From a virus, in IMG/VR virus record IMGVR_UViG_3300044511_000044, positions 1 through 38,899 of that record: DNA of 38,899 nt; one strand, written 5' to 3'. The notes beneath the pieces were generated by a model. That model saw only the letters and a program-made list of their open reading frames with translations. It searched no databases and was not told where the DNA came from. Below, piece by piece: positions 8,754-17,526 of this stretch (position 1 is the first letter of the stretch; every line of letters begins with the position of its first letter). Position numbers and translations under genes: made by a program.

Positions 8754-10310
8754 ATGGCTTTGGAGAATTGCCCGTTCGACGTTACACCATACGATAAGTC
8801 AAGCATTATCAAGACGCCGAACTTAGTGAACATGAACTACACCAACCAAGACTTTTGGTCGATGAAGGTGCGCCTAATTGACTTCATTAAACAAAAGTTT
8901 GCAGACACTTTCAATGATTTCGTTGAATCTGACTTGGCTATCATGTTGATCGAGAATTGGGCGTTCATTGCCGATACCCTGTCCTTCAAGATTGACCAAA
9001 TCGCCAACGAAATCTTCATTGACACAGTGAGTCAGGTGGATAATGCCTTCCGGTTGGCGACTCTTGTTGGTTTCAGGCCCCAGCCGCCCATTGGCGCAAG
9101 TTCGATGTGGTCCGCAACCATCAGTAATTTGTTGGATACAGACTTGTTCGTGGATACGCCGGTGCTGATCACCATCAATGCCGAGGGTGGACAGAGAACC
9201 ATTGAACTGTATGCAGCAGATGTGAACAACAACCCCCTCTTCAATGACCCAATCATCATCACGGCTGGCTCCTTCTTGAACACAAGTGTTGTTGGCATCG
9301 AAGGCAGGACATTCACACAAACGGCTCGTGGCGATGGACAGATCAATCAGTTCATCCGTCTTAGCTCTGGCCCGGTGATCTGGAATTCGATCCGCGTGAA
9401 AGTGGACGGAACGGAATGGAAGCAGGTGGATTACTTCACTGACAGTCAGCCTCGCAAGGAGTTCCGAGTTGAGTACGATCCAGCCTACAATGCGTTCGTC
9501 TTGTTCGGCAATAATCGAGCAGGCTTGATCCCGTCTCCATCCTCGGAGATCCAGATTAGCTTCAGGGTGGGCGGCGGCTTTGCAGGAAATATCGTCACCG
9601 GGTCTGTAGAGTTCCAGCGTAACTATGAAGTAAGAGGGTTCGATTTCAGGGTGCCTGTGAACTTCAGGAACTACACAAAAGGAGAATTCGGGTACGCTGG
9701 CGACACCATCGAAGACATCAAACGCAAGATGCCCGGCTGGTTACGGTCACAAAACCGCGTAGTCTCTGGGGATGACATTGAGACTTATTCCAACCAGTAT
9801 GCCACCGAGTTCAACGGACAGGTGGGTAAGGCGAAGGCCGTCTTGAGGAATTACGGGTGCGCCGCGAATGTGATCGACCTGTACGTTCTGACAAGAGACG
9901 GTCTTGACAACCTGATTGAATCAAACAACGGCTTGAAAGTAGCCCTACAAGAGAGTCTTGAAAGCATCAAGATGATGACCGACTTCATCTGCATCAAGGA
10001 TGGGGTGGTAGTGGCTACCGACGTTCACATCGACATAACGATGGACAAGTTCTATCGTAAGTTCGAGGACGAGTTCAGAGAGAAGATGCAACGACGGATT
10101 GACACCTTCTTCTCGCTGAACAATTGGGAGTATGGCAAGACCTTGAAGAATGTAGATCTGATCAAGGCACTCTCTGATATTCATGAAATCAGAAACATCG
10201 ACATCCACTTCCAGACTGATAATGAAGACAACTCAGGTGAAGTGGTTACAACCCGGTTCTTCGAAATTGTAAGACCGGCCCTGATCGAGATTAGCTTCGT
10301 ATACGAGTAA
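8754..10310 (+). CDS. Baseplate wedge protein, gp6/baseplate J-like
   Basis: I place the start at ATG 8754 (518 residues), one base after the gp25 stop and 6 bases after TTGGAG; a TTG at 8742 would extend it by four codons and is less likely. The N-terminal helices (FADTFNDFVESDLAIMLIEN) and the later segment GYAGDTIEDIKRKMPGWLRSQ, followed by RVVSGDDIETYSNQYATEFNGQ, are characteristic of gp6/gpJ wedge proteins, where a conserved R-x-V-xxxDY/E-E step follows the ring-forming domain. These proteins form the baseplate ring that triggers sheath contraction. The gene lies between gp25-like and gpI-like genes, the canonical order. Confidence 0.85.
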   Translation: MALENCPFDVTPYDKSSIIKTPNLVNMNYTNQDFWSMKVRLIDFIKQKFADTFNDFVESDLAIMLIENWAFIADTLSFKIDQIANEIFIDTVSQVDNAFRLATLVGFRPQPPIGASSMWSATISNLLDTDLFVDTPVLITINAEGGQRTIELYAADVNNNPLFNDPIIITAGSFLNTSVVGIEGRTFTQTARGDGQINQFIRLSSGPVIWNSIRVKVDGTEWKQVDYFTDSQPRKEFRVEYDPAYNAFVLFGNNRAGLIPSPSSEIQISFRVGGGFAGNIVTGSVEFQRNYEVRGFDFRVPVNFRNYTKGEFGYAGDTIEDIKRKMPGWLRSQNRVVSGDDIETYSNQYATEFNGQVGKAKAVLRNYGCAANVIDLYVLTRDGLDNLIESNNGLKVALQESLESIKMMTDFICIKDGVVVATDVHIDITMDKFYRKFEDEFREKMQRRIDTFFSLNNWEYGKTLKNVDLIKALSDIHEIRNIDIHFQTDNEDNSGEVVTTRFFEIVRPALIEISFVYE

Positions 10311-10311
10311 C

Positions 10312-13300
10312 ATGGCACTTAGGAAGACCAACGAAAGTCCGAGGATTACGGACACGGTACTGCTGGAAATCGTGACGCCCGACGCATACGGGTGCTACCC
10401 GAGCAATCCATACAAGGTTGACCGTGTGGTGATCTACTACGTCGAGCGCGACTTCTTGGGCACCAACTTTGGTGAATATGAGAAGGTTACGATCCCCGAT
10501 GCGCTCATTGCGGAATATACAGCGGCCCAGAAAGCCCTATGCGCATCCCCAACGCAAGACAATTATAACAATCTGATTCGCATACAAGGCGAGATCGAAT
10601 CTGCATCCCAGCGTAACCTGTTCTATTACAAGGACCGGAGCGCCGTGGCTGTGATCGGCAGCGAAGGTTTCCCAGCATGGTTGTCTACAGATCCCACAGA
10701 GTCGAAGCTGACTCTGGTATCTGAGGACGAGAACGGCGACCCGCAGTATGGGCATTTCACGTATGAGTGGAATCCGAACGGTGCCGTCCGCGAAGGAGAC
10801 TATTTCGTCTGCTGGACTTGGACGCCTCTTCCGGCTGGCAACAAGCTGTCGGCCCACATTCAGTTTAGCTTGGCCGGTGATCCAAACGCGGTCATGAGCA
10901 TCCCAACGCATGTGACGCCCGAGGATAAGTACGACACCTTGTTAGAGCGCTATCTGCCTGAGATGTACAAGTACACGTTGGCAGATGGCGACGAGACACC
11001 CCAGACGCTAGACACGTTCAACCAAGCCATTGCTCAAGGTTTTACTTTCATCGAGGACATGGCGAACCAAATTATCGACTTGTTCGACGCCAACGCATTG
11101 CACGAGTCCTTGTTGGTCTACCTTTCCAACCTTTTCAACATCAAGTTGAAGTCGAATGACCCGACGCTTTGGCGTCGGCAGATTAAGGAAGCGATCCCAT
11201 TATTCAAGAAGAAGGGAACTCTGGAGGGTCTCGAAGAAGCATTTGCTCAAGCGGGGATGGTCCTGAACAAGTTCACACAGTTCTGGCAGATCGTTTCGCC
11301 TTATACATGGCAGGAGTCGTTCTTGGTTAAAACCAGTCCGACCTTCACACTCGCCAAACCAGCCGTCATCACACCAATTGATCCAGCGAACTTCGGCCTT
11401 TGGCTGAAGAGAGAAGGAACGCACACCTATCAGTCGATTCCGCCAGATTATGTCGTGTTCGATGTGGGAGATGACTCGGTGGTGCGCATGACGTGGATCG
11501 GGGACGAATTGTCCGCCAACCCTATTGAATTGATGCAAGGCGACCATCTTAGGGTTCTGTACCAATACAACGAGATTCCGAGGCCGACCGAGCAGCAACT
11601 AGAGAACTACATTCGGTCCCTTCCTCTGGCAGACCAGCGAGATGAGGATGATCAACAGTATCCATTGAAAAACTGGAATGTCAGATTGATTGCGGAAGAA
11701 GACCCCTTGTTCGACGTGCTGATACCCGTGCGGCACCCGTTCGCCGACCCATTGGTGTTCGGGTTCTATCGTACCGAGTTTGCGTACTCCGAGAACATCT
11801 ACAATATGGAAGAATACAACGGTTCAACGCGACCATCCTTCGACCCGTGTAGAATCGACAAGGACTTTCTCGACCCGTGTGGTGCGTGCCTCAGTAGTAA
11901 GTTTGCCGTGGACATCGGAGTCGAAGAACTGTCGAATGACCGAATGTTGGAGGCCCAAGATATTCTCAGGGAGTACACTCCCTTTCATGCTCAGGTACAC
12001 TCTCTTAACTTCATCGGAGAGGTCAACGAGTTCGTGCAACCAGCGGTTGAGACCATCGAAACGCTGATCACCATCGACTACTCTCAATTCATTCTGTCGG
12101 GACAATCCAACCCGTTCTTCAATCGCTTCATAGAAGGCGGCTTGCAGAACTGGATTGTGACCCGAGACGACCTGACGAATCAATTGACAGTATTGTCTGG
12201 CAAGATCGGCACTGCCTATAATGACCATGTGCGGTTGGTCACACCCGACATAATTCTACAAGACTTGGGTGTTGTCCCAGATTACCACATCTTGGAAGTC
12301 TTAGCGCCATCGGCAAATGCTGGAACATATTTGATCAAAGACATCCACGAGAACACAGCTAAGCTGGCATCCACGGTAATCGAAGGTGTGGGTGGTGTCG
12401 ATCAGAGTGCCTTCACCTTCAACATCTCGAACATCTTGTACAGTACATCTGTTGCCGAAATCGCGCAGGACAACCTGTGCATTCTGTCAGATGAGAACAC
12501 TGACTTCGACCTGTTGAGTGTGAAGACCTTGTGGGATGTCGAGCACACGCCCGACTACACGGGTGGTACTTGGAAAGTCTTGATCCCAGCTTACTCGCCA
12601 ACCCCTTACGAAATCCGCAAGATTGAGGGCGGTGCCTTGTATTTGAAGGATGACGGCACCTTGCCCACAGTTGACACGACTGGCATTGCATTTACTCTGC
12701 TTAATGATTTGGATGAAGAGATTGCCTCCAGTGTTACAAGCTCATTGGATGTGACATTCCGAGGCTATGTGAACCTGAACGATAGTGGCTTCAACCCGAC
12801 CACTATCCAACAATACATTCACGTCTACGATCTGCTTTTCTACAGCGGCACCGAATACCTAATAGTGGAGTTCGACGGCAAGAACTTCTGGATTGAGGGT
12901 TACTCGGGCGGCGATGTGGCTGGTGTAAATGTACAGACTCGCCGCAGACTTGCCACTCAAGAGATTGGTTACTTCGGTTACAAGGGCCTAAGACTGACGA
13001 CCTTCGCAGATCACGAAGCCGAGTTTGAGATGATTAACGGGTCTAACCCTACTCCGGTCAATGATCAGAAGGATGGGAGTAACTTCAAGGAGAACTATCT
13101 CTTCTTGATTAACGGGGACTATTACAAGATTGTCGAGATCGACGAAAAGGAAGTCATCTTAGCGGGCCGCGAGAACAATTGGAAAACTCTTGTGGCCGGT
13201 GGAACAACAGTCGCCTACTCGATGGTTCACCTTAACAAAAAAGAAGTGAACGTCGGGTTTGTGGTGTTCGATTTCCTCGACCACAACTGTAAAGACCCGA

Positions 13301-13458
13301 TTATCCGAGAAATAGAGGACACGGTAACGGACACGGTAGCCATCGTAGCTCTGTCGGCTTCGAGCGGCACGGGAATCCAAGAACACGTAGCACAGGACGA
13401 AGGAATCTCTTTCATCATCGAACGAAGGAGTGGTGATACTCAGGAAGGTGAACTATGA
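10312..13458 (+). CDS. Long tail protein with gpI-like domain
   Basis: A 1048-residue protein starting one base after the gp6-like stop. Residues about 205-320 match the tail protein I pattern: DTLLERYLPEMYKYTL, FIEDMANQIIDLFDANALHE, then WRRQIKEAIPLFKKKGTLEG. P2 gpI and its relatives link the wedge to the tail fibres. Family members are usually far shorter (about 180-250 residues); here the domain is flanked by an N-terminal strand-rich domain of about 200 residues and a C-terminal extension of some 700 residues rich in strand-turn segments. The extension may be a fibre-attachment or adhesin part; this is inference. A DPCGAC motif occurs near residue 522. The stop overlaps the next ATG (ATGA). 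Confidence 0.75.
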   Translation: MALRKTNESPRITDTVLLEIVTPDAYGCYPSNPYKVDRVVIYYVERDFLGTNFGEYEKVTIPDALIAEYTAAQKALCASPTQDNYNNLIRIQGEIESASQRNLFYYKDRSAVAVIGSEGFPAWLSTDPTESKLTLVSEDENGDPQYGHFTYEWNPNGAVREGDYFVCWTWTPLPAGNKLSAHIQFSLAGDPNAVMSIPTHVTPEDKYDTLLERYLPEMYKYTLADGDETPQTLDTFNQAIAQGFTFIEDMANQIIDLFDANALHESLLVYLSNLFNIKLKSNDPTLWRRQIKEAIPLFKKKGTLEGLEEAFAQAGMVLNKFTQFWQIVSPYTWQESFLVKTSPTFTLAKPAVITPIDPANFGLWLKREGTHTYQSIPPDYVVFDVGDDSVVRMTWIGDELSANPIELMQGDHLRVLYQYNEIPRPTEQQLENYIRSLPLADQRDEDDQQYPLKNWNVRLIAEEDPLFDVLIPVRHPFADPLVFGFYRTEFAYSENIYNMEEYNGSTRPSFDPCRIDKDFLDPCGACLSSKFAVDIGVEELSNDRMLEAQDILREYTPFHAQVHSLNFIGEVNEFVQPAVETIETLITIDYSQFILSGQSNPFFNRFIEGGLQNWIVTRDDLTNQLTVLSGKIGTAYNDHVRLVTPDIILQDLGVVPDYHILEVLAPSANAGTYLIKDIHENTAKLASTVIEGVGGVDQSAFTFNISNILYSTSVAEIAQDNLCILSDENTDFDLLSVKTLWDVEHTPDYTGGTWKVLIPAYSPTPYEIRKIEGGALYLKDDGTLPTVDTTGIAFTLLNDLDEEIASSVTSSLDVTFRGYVNLNDSGFNPTTIQQYIHVYDLLFYSGTEYLIVEFDGKNFWIEGYSGGDVAGVNVQTRRRLATQEIGYFGYKGLRLTTFADHEAEFEMINGSNPTPVNDQKDGSNFKENYLFLINGDYYKIVEIDEKEVILAGRENNWKTLVAGGTTVAYSMVHLNKKEVNVGFVVFDFLDHNCKDPIIREIEDTVTDTVAIVALSASSGTGIQEHVAQDEGISFIIERRSGDTQEGEL

Positions 13459-13928
13459 ACTTAGAACAACTCCTCTCCAAAGGAGACGTAGAGATAATCA
13501 AAGAATGGAAGGACGGCAGGAGGGAGTTGGCCGATGTGCGAAATACGATCCTTCTTGGAGGCCGACGTGCGCTCTCGATGGGCTTGGCGAATGCCATTGG
13601 TGGCAGTTTCCAGTTCTACATCACACACATGATCTTTGGCGACGGCGGCACCACAGACGGCGTTAAGAAGTTCGTGAACTCGAACCGCAACGGCTTGTTC
13701 GGTGTGACCCGAGTATCGAAACCAGTCATTGCCAATCTGGACAACACAGTGCCCGCGCAGGTGATCTTCACTTCGACAATTCGTTTTGACGAGGCCGTGG
13801 GCGTTACGCTGAATGAAATGGCTCTGCAAATGGCGACCGGAGACCTGTACAGCATGACGACATTCCCCGATCTGAACAAGACCGAAGACATGCAGATCAC
13901 GTTCAACTGGAGACTGAACTTTATCTAA
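13455..13928 (+). CDS. Tail/baseplate-associated protein, unknown
   Basis: A 157-residue protein whose ATG overlaps the gpI-like stop, so translation is probably coupled. The sequence THMIFGDGGTTDGVKKFVN, then GLFGVTRVSK, QVIFTSTIRFDEAVGVTLNE and a final hydrophobic strand NWRLNFI resembles small fibre- or baseplate-associated proteins in large phages that carry an F-GDG and a LNE-xAL signature. No catalytic motif is seen. The position directly after the gpI-like gene suggests it attaches fibres or completes the wedge; this is inference from order. Confidence 0.5.
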   Translation: MNLEQLLSKGDVEIIKEWKDGRRELADVRNTILLGGRRALSMGLANAIGGSFQFYITHMIFGDGGTTDGVKKFVNSNRNGLFGVTRVSKPVIANLDNTVPAQVIFTSTIRFDEAVGVTLNEMALQMATGDLYSMTTFPDLNKTEDMQITFNWRLNFI

Positions 13929-13957
13929 GAGGCCGTACATAGAAAGAAAGGAAAGTG

Positions 13958-14248
13958 ATGTACATATCGGAAATCCGACTGACGTTCGACACACTGGAGA
14001 AGGCGATGAACTTACCGCCTGATGCGAAGGTGGTTGCCATTCAAGAAGAAGACATCCGAGGAGTCTTTAAGATTCGGGTCGTTTCTGAGAGGGAACCACC
14101 AGAGGAATTCCGGTTCGATGCAATAACTAATGTAGGTGAAGCCTACACAAACCCTGAGAAATACAAGGCCAAACCGCCAGCGATAATGGGGGTGACTGCT
14201 CCACCTGTCACGACCATTCCGTCGAAGGCAAAGGGCCGAGGAAAATAA
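13958..14248 (+). CDS. Small unknown protein in tail module
   Basis: A 96-residue protein. I prefer ATG 13958, which follows AAAGGAAAG by about 4 bases, over the GTG one codon upstream. The first 50 residues alternate strands and charged turns (SEIRLTFDTLEKAMNLPPDA, then VVAIQEEDIRG). The last 30 residues are Pro/Lys-rich and end PSKAKGRGK, a basic disordered tail. I do not recognise it. It is in line with the structural operon. Confidence 0.55.
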   Translation: MYISEIRLTFDTLEKAMNLPPDAKVVAIQEEDIRGVFKIRVVSEREPPEEFRFDAITNVGEAYTNPEKYKAKPPAIMGVTAPPVTTIPSKAKGRGK

Positions 14249-14251
14249 CAG

Positions 14252-15031
14252 ATGCCACGCATTGAACTTATCCCCGATGTCTTCTACGGCCCAAATGATC
14301 CGATTCATTGGGAGGTAGACAATCTGCCGCTTAAGGCCATCATTACGCGGCAGAACTTAATCAACTTGGCGCTGGATAACGTCATCGAAGAGCTTCGAGA
14401 CGCTGTTGGCACACAGGGCTCGGTAGCAAACCGACTCAACCAGTTCGTGGACGGCGACGGCAACCTAAGAGTGGATGCCATCGACGAGGCCATGCACACG
14501 ATGGATGCCCATACGGACACCGATTACTATGTCAGGATGAGAAAAGAGCAATCGGACAAGCTCGACCTGATCGACGACGAGGCGACCAACCTCAAGTTGC
14601 AAGTTTTCACAGACGATACTACTTTTATAGAGTTCAACAACGGGACGGTTCTATTGAAGCCGTCAGCCACGGTGATTCCGAGCGTCGAAGCGCCCGACAT
14701 CGTTAGGCTGAACCTAGCGTTCCCCGTGGAAGCGGCACACAGGCATTACTATGGTCTTGCGCCGGTCCATGATAATCTGATCACCCCGGATTTTGTGAAC
14801 TTTAAGGTGAACTCCATTGCCTCACCCTTCATCGAAGGTTCATTGAGGGTCTATATCAATGGTTTCAGAATTTTCACAGATGCCGAAGTATATGTTCCCG
14901 GTGCTCTAGTAGACGACCCGTGGACCTTGATGTCATTCACAGAAGATAACCTGAACGGTAAGTTCGATCTGTCTTCTGCTATTACCGAGGACGACGTAAT
15001 TCGTATAGACTTCGACATCGCATTGGTGTAA
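14252..15031 (+). CDS. Tail-associated structural protein, unknown
   Basis: A 259-residue acidic protein starting three bases after the previous stop, with CGAGGAAAA as a plausible ribosome site. The N-terminus PIHWEVDNLPLKAIITRQNL looks like the start of proteins attached to tail fibres or necks in large phages (HW-x-x-DNLPL). It is followed by a helical segment and a strand-rich C-terminal half ending AITEDDVIRIDFDIALV. The second half (YINGFRIFTDAEVYVPG) resembles a fibre-type beta domain. The function is not established; a fibre connector is the best guess from context. Confidence 0.5.
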   Translation: MPRIELIPDVFYGPNDPIHWEVDNLPLKAIITRQNLINLALDNVIEELRDAVGTQGSVANRLNQFVDGDGNLRVDAIDEAMHTMDAHTDTDYYVRMRKEQSDKLDLIDDEATNLKLQVFTDDTTFIEFNNGTVLLKPSATVIPSVEAPDIVRLNLAFPVEAAHRHYYGLAPVHDNLITPDFVNFKVNSIASPFIEGSLRVYINGFRIFTDAEVYVPGALVDDPWTLMSFTEDNLNGKFDLSSAITEDDVIRIDFDIALV

Positions 15032-15049
15032 GATAGAAAGTCTTATCGC

Positions 15050-15583
15050 ATGGATGTTGGATTTGTCATACTCTGTCCCGACAGAAACGTCGGAGGCTTA
15101 AGGAATACTCTTGGTTCTGTTACACATCACAGTTATAACCGAGAGTCCATTTGTGTTGTCGGCGAAGACGCAACCGCCGCAGAACTGAAAGAACTGAAGC
15201 AGCACTGTGAGACACACAAAGGGGCAAACACGATCACCAGCCTGATCAACGTCGGGATGAAGAAGATCAAGCACGAGTGGGCCTTTATTGTTTTCTCAGG
15301 GAGCCGCATCCAGCCCTATCTCGAACGAAAGATCGAGACATTCGCCAAGAACGACACAGATGTCTTATTTCCTGTGGTGGACCGGAAGTGCAACTTCATA
15401 GATGGTTCCTTCAACGGGGTCTTGTTCAACAAGAAGTTCTTTGCCAAAGTCGGGGAATTCGTTACCGCAGACATGCAGAAACAAGGCTTGAACGACTTCG
15501 AACTGGCAAAGATGTTCTGGGCCGTAGACGCTATCGGACACGGGTGTACTTTCAAGGCCATCGTAGGCATGAGGGTGATTTGA
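15050..15583 (+). CDS. Putative GT-A-like glycosyltransferase
   Basis: A 177-residue protein. The start ILCPDRNVGGLRNTLGSV and the middle INVGMKKIKHEWAFIVFSGS, followed by FNGVLFNKKFFAKVGEF, follow the layout of family-2-type GT-A enzymes (N-x-LxxTLxS near the start, a N-x-G helix, a core W-x-hhxxSG strand and a G-hhhxxxhhxxhGxF acceptor-side segment). The usual DxD metal motif is not obvious: SGSR sits at the expected place. It is also shorter than typical enzymes, so it may be a degenerate or non-catalytic relative. Its stop overlaps the next start (TGATG). Confidence 0.4.
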   Translation: MDVGFVILCPDRNVGGLRNTLGSVTHHSYNRESICVVGEDATAAELKELKQHCETHKGANTITSLINVGMKKIKHEWAFIVFSGSRIQPYLERKIETFAKNDTDVLFPVVDRKCNFIDGSFNGVLFNKKFFAKVGEFVTADMQKQGLNDFELAKMFWAVDAIGHGCTFKAIVGMRVI

Positions 15584-16167
15584 TGGTTACAATAGGAGAT
15601 CTTCGATTGTTCATCGAGATCAAAGACGAAAATGGAAATGACGTAGTACCGCCAATCACTTTGTCTAAGCTGGAGATCACACGCGACAGCGACGACTACT
15701 TCGACCCACTATCTGAGAACCCGGAGAACCGGTTGATCCAGATGGGGCGCACTGGCGGCAGACTCAACATGAAGTTCTTCGGCGATTCCAGCGGGCTCGT
15801 CGATCTGTTGCCAACAGATATGGAAGACCACATAGTTTCCCGCCGCTACAATATCCACGTCAAGCAAGGATTCGAGCGGGATGCTTCCAGCTACAACATC
15901 TTCAAGAACTGCTTCATTGCTTACTTCACTTGGGAGCCCATCGAAATAGACACCGATGGCGACATCATAGAAATCAGCATAGGTTGGCGATTCTCGGATT
16001 CTGAAATTATCCTGAGTCTCCCGCATGAACTAGAAGAAACTGAAGATGACACGGTTACGCTGGTTGGTAACAACCTGATGTGGGAACGAAACTGGCTCCC
16101 CTCCTTCTACCAAGAGAAGTCAGAGAGCCTGATTCAGAGTTTGGACTGGCGACAAATCGGGTTCTAG
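15583..16167 (+). CDS. Structural protein in tail module, unknown
   Basis: I place the start at ATG 15583, which overlaps the previous stop as TGATG, giving 194 residues; a much longer version from 15277 would overlap the preceding gene by 300 bases and reads as arginine-rich nonsense there. The protein is acidic and strand-rich (LRLFIEIKDENGNDV, YNIHVKQGFERDASS, IEISIGWRFSDSEIIL). No known motif was found. The stop TAG overlaps the stop of the converging minus-strand gene in a shared CTAG. Confidence 0.6.
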   Translation: MVTIGDLRLFIEIKDENGNDVVPPITLSKLEITRDSDDYFDPLSENPENRLIQMGRTGGRLNMKFFGDSSGLVDLLPTDMEDHIVSRRYNIHVKQGFERDASSYNIFKNCFIAYFTWEPIEIDTDGDIIEISIGWRFSDSEIILSLPHELEETEDDTVTLVGNNLMWERNWLPSFYQEKSESLIQSLDWRQIGF

Positions 16168-16763
16168 CCATCCATGCGAGCCCGTTCGATGTGTTTGCGG
16201 ACCAGCACCCACTCATTGGTCATGGGTAGCGAACCTGTGTCAAGTTCGACCAGTTCGCTGATGACGGCTTCGACGGAATCGAAGACGTTGCAACGTGTGC
16301 TGAGAATCTCGTTGTCGAGATCCACGACGCCGAACAACCAGCGTGGTAGTTTTGCCAGCCCGCCCTCGATGATAAAGAACGTCGGCTTGTGTTGGGTCTC
16401 GGCCACGTAGATTTCGTTGCTGGTGCCCCACTGTGGGATTGTGGGGTCGATCACCGCGACCAAGAAGTCCGACAGGTCCACGAACCGAAGGTCGTAGCGA
16501 CGGTAGGACTGGACGTAGTTCTTGAGCATGTGCCACTTCCCCTCGCGCTGAAGAGTGGCCTGATACTCCTTGTTTTCGCCGATCTTCACATCCTGACCAC
16601 CCGGCTTGTTCGTCGGGTCGATGTAGTCGATCTTGAGACCGGCCTCTTTGCTAAGACGGATGAACTTCCGACGCCATTCGACGCCGTGATCCGCCACAAA
16701 TTCCATTGGGCCTGAAAGGTAGCAGCAGGCCCCTTCCAGCTTCCCCTTGTGTACGCCTGCCAT
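16164..16763 (-). CDS. Nucleoside 2-deoxyribosyltransferase-like enzyme
   Basis: A 199-residue minus-strand protein. Residues 15-30 read YLSGPMEFVADHGVEWR, like the N-terminal nucleotide-binding loop of the family (YLSGP followed by W-R). Residues about 96-120 read VDLSDFLVAVIDPTIPQWGT, then SNEIYVAETQHKPTFFI. This matches the family's D-x-x-DhhhAxhD segment and the G-T-x-x-E-hxxA segment that carries the catalytic glutamate. The family cleaves or transfers the N-glycosidic bond of (deoxy)nucleosides or nucleotides. In phages such enzymes can serve nucleotide salvage or act on signalling nucleotides; which applies here is unknown. The upstream ribosome site is AAGGGGA. Its opposite orientation inside plus-strand tail genes suggests a separately acquired gene. 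Confidence 0.7.
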   Translation of the reverse strand: MAGVHKGKLEGACCYLSGPMEFVADHGVEWRRKFIRLSKEAGLKIDYIDPTNKPGGQDVKIGENKEYQATLQREGKWHMLKNYVQSYRRYDLRFVDLSDFLVAVIDPTIPQWGTSNEIYVAETQHKPTFFIIEGGLAKLPRWLFGVVDLDNEILSTRCNVFDSVEAVISELVELDTGSLPMTNEWVLVRKHIERARMDG

Positions 16764-16820
16764 TGTGTGTCCCCTTGTACTGTAATAAAGGCACAGTCAA
16801 CATGCCAAATTGGAGGAGTT
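16764..16820. promoter_or_regulatory. Divergent intergenic region, probable promoters
   Basis: The 57 bases separate divergent starts at 16763 (minus) and 16821 (plus). They hold AAGGGGA on the minus strand and GGAGGAG on the plus strand as ribosome sites. An AT-rich core TGTAATAAAGG lies between them and could serve as a -10 or phage late-type element. Two transcripts must begin in or near here by geometry; the exact promoter motif is a guess. Confidence 0.4.
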
Positions 16821-17525
16821 ATGTCAACTGAGCTTATTGAAAAAGTGGACGGAATCTTAAAGAATGCCGAGATGCCCGACCGACACACTTTCTTTCAGAT
16901 CGAAAAGTTCATCATCGGCAAAGAGCCTACGGCCCAAGCTCAATTATGGGCAATTGTTCGGGAATTGCAAGCCCGAAGAGAAACAGTTGAGGTTTTCCAG
17001 AAGGATTTGGCCGATGCCGAGGACAATCTCGAACTGCTGGACCTTAAGATCGAACGGGTCAACAGATTGATTAAGACGGAGGCCGAGAAGAATGAGCCGT
17101 TTACCGACCTAAATATCCAAGAACACGAGATAAATATCAGGAAGCTACAGCGTGAGAAAGAGTCGCTCGTCAAATCGGCCCGGAAAGCTAACAAGAAGCT
17201 CAGGGCCATATTGGAAGAGATGGCTTATCTTGCCGCTGGGTTCGAGAAGATCGTCTCCCATATCGGGGAGATGAGACCCATTGACGATGAGCAGGCTCAG
17301 AAGGAGATGTGGAACGAGAAGCTTCTTGAAGAGTTCAACCTTCGGGTCATCCTGCAACGACCTCTCGACCCAGAATTCATTAAGACAGTCATGTGCCTTC
17401 ACGACGACGCTCAAGTCAAGAAGCATGTGGTCGCCTTGATCGGGCAGATTCAAGAGAAGATGCTCGCAGACAGGAAACAGGCACAAAAGCCACAGATCGA
17501 AGCAAAAGCTAAGATGAGTAAATGA
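16821..17525 (+). CDS. Coiled-coil protein, unknown
   Basis: The start ATG 16821 follows GGAGGAG by 3 bases; a version starting at 16749 would overlap the divergent gene. The 234-residue protein is strongly helical and charged. Residues about 40-130 form a continuous coiled coil (VRELQARRETVEVFQKDLAD, then heptads of Leu/Ile with Glu/Lys/Arg). A second helical block covers residues 160-225, and the C-terminus is basic (KPQIEAKAKMSK). It has no Cys-based or catalytic motif. It precedes the PKD protein genes by one base, so it is likely co-transcribed and may be a scaffold or connector. I do not recognise the family. Confidence 0.6.
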   Translation: MSTELIEKVDGILKNAEMPDRHTFFQIEKFIIGKEPTAQAQLWAIVRELQARRETVEVFQKDLADAEDNLELLDLKIERVNRLIKTEAEKNEPFTDLNIQEHEINIRKLQREKESLVKSARKANKKLRAILEEMAYLAAGFEKIVSHIGEMRPIDDEQAQKEMWNEKLLEEFNLRVILQRPLDPEFIKTVMCLHDDAQVKKHVVALIGQIQEKMLADRKQAQKPQIEAKAKMSK

Positions 17526-17526
17526 T

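Noticed and set aside
15277-15582. Long upstream extension of the gene ending at 16167
   Set aside because: It overlaps the preceding gene by 300 bases and reads as Arg/His-rich shadow sequence; the TGATG junction at 15583 is a natural start.
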